The notes under the pieces are model-generated. The model saw only the letters and a program-made list of their open reading frames with translations, made no database searches and had not been told where the DNA came from. Of a DNA stretch of 64,000 nucleotides, positions 57,511-64,000 are shown piece by piece. This DNA is from Plantago major (Eukaryota; Streptophyta; Magnoliopsida; Lamiales; Plantaginaceae). Where the stretch lies: positions 91,389,050 to 91,453,049 of the forward strand of contig CM048843.1 of assembly GCA_026545765.1 (NCBI GenBank), given 5' to 3'. Each line of letters opens with the position of its first letter. Position 1 is the stretch's first letter. Both the position numbers and the translations under genes were made by a program.

Positions 57511-59400
57511 GAGTCAATGTCTGACATTGCTTCGGTGTAAGTCATAGGGTCACTTTGACTTGATGAGTTCTGATCTTCCAAGAGCAGACTTATCTTTTCA
57601 GCTTCTAGCCCTGCTAGCCTATTTGACCTACGGAGAGCGTTGTTCTTTGATTGTACCAGCCTTTCATTCTGATTGTTGTGAGGTTCTCCAATGTCGACTC
57701 GCTCAACATTCCCAGAATTCTCAGGAGCAATGTTCTTTATTGTTTCCTGAGATGGAGATATGACATTCTCTAAGTTTGCCATGGTAGGGTTAACTTGTGT
57801 TTCCAGCAATGGCAAGACTCTCATGGAAGAGCTCCCACTCGCTAGAAAAGACTCACCTTGTGATGCTTCAAAAGCTCCCACTGAATCTTTGTCAACTCCA
57901 TTTGACAATTCATCACCCTCAATGTTATTTTGTGGTTCTTGAATTTCTTCAAGCTCCATTACCCTTAGATCTTTATTCTCAAAGACATAATCTTCCTCAA
58001 GGAATGCAGCATTCCTAGAGACGATTATTTTATGATCTTGGGGATGGTAGAAGTAATAACCCTTAGTTTCCTTTGGGTATCCCACAAAGTAACATTTCTC
58101 ACTTTTCGTTTCCAACTTGTCAGTTAACATTTTCTTTACATATGCAGGGCAACCCCAGGCTCGCAAATGTGATAGAGATGGCTTCTTGCCAAACCATAAC
58201 TCATACGGTGTTTTCTCTACTGACTTAGATGGAACTCTATTCAGAATGTAAATTGAGTGTTGTAATGCATATCCCCAAAGGTATGTTGGAAGAATGGAGG
58301 AACTCATCATGGATCTTACCATGTCTAACAAGGTTCGATTTCTCCTTTCGGATACACCATTTAATTGAGGTGTTCCGGGAGGAGTCCATTGCGATTGAAT
58401 TCCATTTTCCTTCAAGTAATCCATAAATTCGCTCAAGTACTCGCCCCTCCGAATCAAGAGTCTTGATACTTGTATCAAGTTGTTTCTCTACTTCAACTCT
58501 AAACTCCTTAAATTTCTCGAATGATTCTGATTTGTGTTTCATGAGATACACATATCCATATCTTGAGAAATCGTCAGTAAAGGTTATGAAGTAAGAGAAA
58601 ACTCCTCTAGCTTGAATTTTAAAAGGGCCGCACACATCTGTGTGTACCAATTCAAGTACCTTTGTGGCTCTAAGTCCCTTTCCTAAAAAGGGTTTGTTGG
58701 TCATCTTTCCTTTGAGACAGAATTCACAAGACCCATATGACTCAAGGTCAAATGGTTCTAAGTAGTCCAACTTTCTTAGTCTTGCAATTCTTGTCTCATT
58801 GATGTGACCAAGTCTACAATGCCACAAGTATGTGGGGTTTCTCGGATTACTTGGTTTGTGTCTTTTGTTCTGAACATGATAAATATTGTGTCTACTTTCA
58901 AGAAAATATAAACCATTCATGAGTGGAGCCATCCCACAAGTAATACCATTATGTAAAACATAACAGCTTCTTTTAGCAATAGAGAAGGAAAAACCTTCGA
59001 TGTCCAACATAGGAATGGAAATAATATTTCTTGTAATTGAAGGGACAAAATAACAATTATTAAGTTCCAACTTAAAACCGGAGGGTAAATCTAAATAATA
59101 AGTCCCTACACGTTCAACAGCAACCTTTGCTCCATTTCCCACGCGTAGGTCGATTTCCCCTGGTCTAACCGGTCTACAATTATTTAGACCCTGCACATCA
59201 TTACAAATGTGTGAGCCACATGCTGTGTCCAACACCCAACATTTGGAGTTAGTAGTAGACATATTTATCTCAATGACAAACATACCGAACCGTTTGGATG
59301 CACCTTGTGCTAAAGCGCCGGCTTTGCAGTTCACGATCCCTCTTCCAAAGTGCCCTTTACGATGAAAGGCACACATCCTTTTGTATCTTTTGAACACCAC
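57421..59400 (-). pseudogene. Copia 3 protease and integrase
   Basis: 59400-58237 begins with a damaged zinc knuckle (CAFHRKGHFGRGIVNC, in place of a CCHC array), then the protease site WVLDTACGSH, the pre-integrase region (CEFCLKGKMTNK) and the integrase first Asp in HTDVCGPF. Near 58440-58460 about five bases are missing around the second catalytic Asp and the frame changes. 58478-57421 then gives [31 protein letters not shown] (catalytic Glu) and an acidic linker. Confidence 0.88.
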
Positions 59401-59659
59401 CTCTTGGTTTGATATGGTTACCTTTAGGCCCAGCCTTAGGTTTCTTTTTGTTGTTCAGCTTATTCTTCCTTTTAGGGTTCTTACCTTAAAGTTGGATCTG
59501 GTCAAGTGTTTACCATGAGGATGCTCTTTCCTTGGAAGTAGACTTTTCATAAGTCTTGAGCATGTTGTGGAGTTCAGATAGTGTTACTTCCTTAGCATTC
59601 ATATTGTAGTTCACAATGAACGTTGAATATGAATCTGGCGTGATCAAGTATGATATACC

Positions 59660-60114
59660 TCAAATGCGGGTCTCAAAAGCAATACTGCCGACCGGTCTCT
59701 CAATGAGTCCAATCATTTTGAGAACGTGCTCAGAGACTCTCCCACCTTCTGGGAGCCTACACCTGAGAAGATCTCTTAGGAGATCAAACTCAAGACTCTT
59801 AGATTCAGAATCAAAGAGCCCCTTCAAGTGTTCCAGCATTTCATAGGGCATCATTTTCTCATGCTGCCTTTGCAACTCCAAGTTCATGGAAGCCAACATG
59901 ATACTGATGCGGTTTTGCATCCTTTAGATGCTTCTGCTTTGCTTGATCGAATTTTGCTTTTCCTTCAAAGATCTTCGGTTCTACAGAATGGCTTCGCCCA
60001 AGACGTACTCAATTTCTTCTTGCTTTAGTACCAAACGAACATTTGAATCCAATCGAGAAAGTTTGGACCATCGATGTGCTTCTCCAAGATGCTTCTAACG
60101 GATAAATTCGACAT
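59660..60114 (-). pseudogene. Copia 3 gag, frameshifted
   Basis: An ATG at 60114 opens MSNLSVRSILEKHIDGPNFL followed by DWIQ, where one A is missing compared with the expected N-V-R-L-V-L codons. This is the same position as in copia 1. The UBN2 part (59920-59660) reads MPYEMLEHLKGLFDSESKSL and VSEHVLKMIGLIE. A further stop lies between the two. Confidence 0.8.
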
Positions 60115-61488
60115 AATTCAACAGCCTAGAGAAGTAAATAGAATGGAAATTAATTTACATAATTTCAATGATCACATTTAGCGACTAAATAAACATGGCC
60201 TTTCATTTATTTAGCTCCCACTATTTTAACATACTCAACGACCCCATCTGGAGAGTACGGACTAAATATCTAATATTGTCATAGCGGCTCAAGATCCACA
60301 TTCCTACTATTACGTCTCGCTATGGTGATCAACGCAATAGCATAACTGGTAGGTCTCTAAACCAATTGTTTTCTAAAAACAACTCTTGGTTGACTGTATC
60401 CAATAAGTCTGACGCCCCAAATCACTTCTAAAGCTATGGCAATTTAGTAGTGACTTGAGTAAGCCAAACCATCACACGATAATAACAATATTATCTATGA
60501 GAAGGTTTTCCACTCGTAGACCGGAGCAAACGCTATGGCGAAGTGCTTTACGGACGAAGAGGTTCATTACACAACTCAATTATGATGGGAACATCATTTG
60601 TCCAAGACAAAGGCTTAATTTTAAAACGGGGAACATTTAGCGGGGTATTTAATTGCTTAAACAAGATCTTATCATGTATGGTTCAGATAAACAATTATCT
60701 GGGCGCCGTCTACCCAGTTATGCAAAGCGGTCCGACAAATAATGGGCGCCGCCTACCCATACATAATAAATGCGGTCCGACAAGTATTAGGGCGCCGTCT
60801 ACCCAGCATTCAAAGCGGACTCTACAACTACATAACTTTTAAATAAAATCATGTAGACAAGTAGATCACATAATCATAATGATTATTACAACGAATTTCA
60901 AACAAACAAGTTCAATACTCAAAGTATTATAATCGCGAGTTAAAATTACATAATTAACGAGTCTAGCTCAAACTCTAAGTTTTCAATTTGATTGTTAGTT
61001 TTTCAAAACCTTAAAGTGTCTCCAAACAAGTTACTAATCTTCAAAAGATTAATATAAATCCTTTTCATAATTCACATAAACTATTTATGTGTAAATTTGA
61101 AGTTTCTAAAACTTTTAGGGGCCTTTTTATAATTTTCAGAATTTAAATATAATTTTCCAAAAATTATTTTGGGGCAAATTCAAAATTTCAACAAGTGTTG
61201 GGTTCAAACTAAATTAATAGGACGACTTTGTACCAAGTTGAAAATGTCCAGAAAAAATTTGTATTAATTTGAGCCTTCCAGAACCCTTTTGTATCTCACT
61301 GAAAGACACAAAGGCAATTTGCATCTCTCATGAATTTTATAATAAATCCAATTTTAATTATAAAATTCAATTTTAATTTAATTATAAAATCCAATTTTAT
61401 AATAAATTTATGGCAATAATTAACTATGTATAAATTAACCCGCGAAAATAAAACGCAAATTAAGATCGTATAGCTTAATCAGAACCGA
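60115..61488 (-). other. Leader of copia 3
   Basis: No gene. It matches parts of the copia 1 leader in reverse and carries the triple repeat at 60701-60804. Confidence 0.6.
60701..60804 (-). repeat. Triple 45-bp repeat in the copia 3 leader
   Basis: GGGCGCCGTCTACCC or GGGCGCCGCCTACCC (plus-strand reading) at 60701-60715, 60744-60758 and 60790-60804, each with an AGCGGTCCGACAA-like spacer. Homologous to 13110-13219 in copia 1. Confidence 0.75.
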
Positions 61489-61500
61489 GCTCTGATACCA
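61489..61500 (-). promoter_or_regulatory. Primer-binding site of copia 3
   Basis: TGGTATCAGAGC on the minus strand, one base after the 5' LTR end: the standard complement to the initiator methionine tRNA 3' end. Confidence 0.93.
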
Positions 61501-61501
61501 C

Positions 61502-63361
61502 TGTTGGATTTTGTGCGAGAAAATCACCTCAAAGGTTATGCAGCGGAAGGTTAAAATTTTGTATCACCAACAATGATTTAACTGATAAGCTATACAGATA
61601 CTTATAATTGCGATAACATAAATCGGAAGCTTACTTGTTATGACGATAGTTTAAGATTTTCGAATTTATTATGAGACAGCTACTAACTCTTCGGATCTAA
61701 TCCACAAACAAAAGAGCAGGAATGTTTGATCGAGTCGTCGACCTTAGTTGATCCACAGTAATCGAGCACCAAAAGCACACGAGGACAATCTCGCATTTTG
61801 TCGGTTTCTCTTTCGAAGAATTGCTAGGATATTCTTCTTAGATAATTTTCTTCTTCTTAATGATATGAAGTGTATGTTTATTTTGGTGTATTTTTATGAA
61901 GGATTTTAGCTCCTATTTATAGGAGTTAAAAGTGGAAAATTTGAGATAAAATAAAGAGATAATGGAGAAGAAAAGAAAGTAAAAGAAATGTCACTAATGG
62001 CACCACTTAAAAAGAAAGGCACCACTATAAATGGCACTATGACACCACTTTAAATGGCACTACACTTTTTTTTTATATAATTGATTAATTAATTAATTTA
62101 ATTAATTAATTAATTAACTAACCAAATTGAATCTGATGATTCAAAAGCCCAAAAATCTTTTCTTCTCCTTTTCTTCATTTTGGCCCATTGGACTTTTAAT
62201 TTCAAATCCGTCCAAGTGCACTATCTTATAAATTGTTTAATTAAGCCCAATAAATCCAATTTAACTTAATTAAACATTTTCTATCAAATAGGAAAAAAAA
62301 TCCTTCATAATATAAATTAAATATCCTTAATCCAATTAGATATTTAATTAAATTAAATATTCAATCTAATTAATATTTAATTAATTCCAACATACGATTG
62401 GTGCTACAATTACTTATTGTGTGACCCTTAGGGACTTATGTATAGCAAGCACTAATTCAATTAAGGTCTGGACGAACTCCTAGACGATTCACCAGACATT
62501 CTTGATACATAAGGACGTTTGTGAGGACTTATACAAACTCCCTGTGATATAGGGCTTATGATGATACGGTCCCTTCATTCATTTAATACTCAAATAAGTC
62601 TGGAACTTGATTGTGTGTCTATTCCAATAACTTAATTATTATCTCTCAATCTTATTAATTGATCCATGATAATTATTTGAACACCATTTCAAATATTTAT
62701 CTCTTTGCACCGGCCGATGACTTTGATCAATTAAATATGAGAAGTATTCTCTCGTAACTCTATTATGAGGAATGAATTCTTTCTTAACTATTCGACTCAT
62801 GTGCTTCATAATGTACCCAGCGCATGCCGTATCTACCCCCTCAAGAGTGCAAGCGTTGGTCATGACCAAAGTACATTATTCCACATATGAAGCCGTATTG
62901 ACCTCAAGTCGAAGGACTACTTCATCACCCTATAAACCGATATTCCCATAGACACATAAATAGAGTATATCAAATAGTTTCTCGGTAGGGTATGCCAGCA
63001 CTATCTAAAGTGTCTATGTGCCCATCATGAATAACCGAGTTAATCGTAGTTGTGAGAACCACTACATCCTCTAAGGATATGATGCAGACCACATACCAAT
63101 CTCAATTGCATCACCGATATCCCAATCAAGATGATCATTGATTGGGGCCATTTTAGAGCATATGTTATATCATTAAGATCTCACTATCTTAGCGACAACA
63201 TCAAACTCATGGGAACACATACATAGATTAATTCAAACAATCAAATAATTAAACAAGTAGTGCATTGCCAATGAATGGACAATCAATCATATATTAAACT
63301 AAATGTGATCAAGTATATGTTATCCTTAATAAAGATTGTCTCTAGGACACATATACTATCA
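61502..63361 (-). repeat. 5' LTR of copia 3 (right)
   Basis: 1,860 bp, same length as the left LTR, with TGATAGTATATGTGTCC as its 5' end on the minus strand. Target duplication ATTCG follows at 63362. Confidence 0.93.
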
Positions 63362-63687
63362 ATTCGTAGTCGTGAGAACTACTATACACCCTCAAAATAT
63401 ATAATGCAGACCACATGCTAATCTCCAATGCATCATCGATATCCCATTCTCGATGATCATTGATTGGGGCTACTTTTAGAGCTATGTTATGTTACTCAAG
63501 ATCTCACATTCTTAGTGATAACATAAAACTCAAGGGAACACATATGTAAACAATTACAGACAAACATATAATAATATCTACATACTGTAATGCATATTTA
63601 TAGATGAACAATGATCATAAATAAACACTGAATCGAATATGTATATTTGTCCTCAATTCGATTGTCTCTAGGACATATATACTTTCA

Positions 63688-63828
63688 ATTCTATAATGGG
63701 ATTCTTGAAAATGTTTTGGGAATAGATGAAGGGGAGATTTCTAAAGAAGGAATTATAGCTAGAAGTAAGACATGCAGCATTAAGGCAAGCACGTATATAT
63801 GATTGATTATGAGCGAGTGGTTATCATA
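63688..63828. other. Short spacer, no gene
   Basis: 140 bp between the Angela-like LTR and the kinase 5' end copy. It does not match gene C or the gene A promoter. No motif seen. Confidence 0.4.
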
Positions 63829-64000
63829 GAACTTGAATGCTACTTTCCCGCGAATCACACGAGAACCAAAAAAAAAAAAAAAAAAACAACAACAACAAAA
63901 GCTAAAACTAAAAAAAAAATTAATTAATTAGAGAGGCGAAAAAATAATAATTAAACCAAGTCTTGATTTTCCTCTATCTCATCGTTAACCATCACTAAGC
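63829..64000 (+). promoter_or_regulatory. Second copy of the PTI1-like kinase 5' end (promoter/5' UTR), runs off the window
   Basis: AACTTGAATGCTACTTTCCC onward matches, in reverse orientation, 4480-4625 upstream of the PTI1-like exon 1, including CTTGATTTTCCTC and CATCGTTAACCATCA near the first 5' UTR splice donor. An A-rich block at 63866-63925 differs in length. The window ends at the point corresponding to that donor, so the coding exon would lie within about 300 bp beyond the right edge. Confidence 0.6.

Larger units (their letters stand above)
54103..63361 (-). mobile_element. Ty1/copia retrotransposon 3 (Angela-like), complete structure
   Basis: 9,259 bp. The two LTRs are each 1,860 bp and nearly identical; a perfect target duplication ATTCG flanks them (54098-54102 and 63362-63366). 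On the minus strand: 5' LTR, primer-binding site, leader with the triple GGCGCC repeat, gag, protease, integrase, reverse transcriptase, RNase H, polypurine tract, 3' LTR. It is inserted inside the Angela-like LTR. Gag and pol are frameshifted in several places. It is the youngest-looking full element here by LTR similarity. Confidence 0.93.
51105..63687 (-). repeat. Angela-like LTR split by two later insertions
   Basis: Pieces 51105-51888, 53944-54102 and 63367-63687 join into one copia LTR on the minus strand, related to but clearly different from the LTRs of copia 3. It ends (5' side) in TGAAAGTATATATGTCCTAG read on the minus strand at 63687. The left end fuses to gene C without a clear TG/CA border, so the LTR may be truncated there; no 5-bp duplication was found. 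No internal region belongs to it. Confidence 0.65.

Noticed and set aside
63688-63828. Continuation of gene C to the right of the nested LTRs
   Set aside because: The sequence does not match the rest of the gene B last exon or its 3' flank.

Overview
This is nuclear DNA from a flowering plant, probably a eudicot. It has intron-bearing genes with GT-AG borders, long AT-rich spacers, (TA)n tracts and nested LTR retrotransposons, and no prokaryotic gene layout. Most of the window is transposon-derived. The host-gene content is small: a family of cystatin-fold-like genes (two long copies, one partial copy, one remnant), the first exon of a PTI1-like receptor-like cytoplasmic kinase, a second copy of that kinase's 5' end at the right edge, and a fragment that looks like a papain-type cysteine peptidase.

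Layout. 1-213: end of a CACTA-like element. 214-931: copia-like LTR debris. 932-3400: a LINE (minus strand) with ORF1 and the endonuclease part of ORF2. 4182-4625: PTI1-like kinase exon 1 (minus), head to head with cystatin-like gene A (4670-7498, plus, five exons). 7660-10085: copia integrase and gag scraps, a Mutator-like element with long inverted ends, and segment X. 10173-19692: Ty1/copia element 1 (TSD AGAAC). 21062-21356: a long inverted repeat beside a remnant of a cystatin-like last exon. 21638-23030: segment X and the gag scrap again, inverted. 23403-25522: cystatin-like gene B (minus, four exons, open throughout). 26388-32763: Ty1/copia element 2 (TSD ACAAG), whose 5' LTR carries a CACTA end and a GGT minisatellite. 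33118-38460: a third gag scrap, an isolated Angela-like LTR and another CACTA end. 38698-39016: peptidase-like fragment. 40787-49866: a gypsy-type element with gag and no visible pol (TSD TATAT), loaded with three minisatellite families. 49918-51132: cystatin-like gene C (partial). 51105-63687: an Angela-like LTR split by a 2,050-bp solo LTR (TSD CCACA) and by Ty1/copia element 3 (54103-63361, TSD ATTCG, two 1,860-bp LTRs). 63829-64000: second copy of the kinase 5' end.

How it fits together. Genes A and B are tail-to-tail copies whose 3' flanks (gag scrap, then segment X) are mirrored, so 4.6-10.1 kb and 21.6-25.5 kb look like the arms of an inverted duplication with copia 1 inserted near its centre. 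Gene C and the kinase 5' end at the right edge point to further duplication of the same neighbourhood. The cystatin-like proteins are built from a repeated two-exon module and lack the QxVxG inhibitory loop. Every retroelement I read has broken ORFs, so mobilisation would need proteins supplied from elsewhere. Function is inferred from translated motifs only; no database search was possible.
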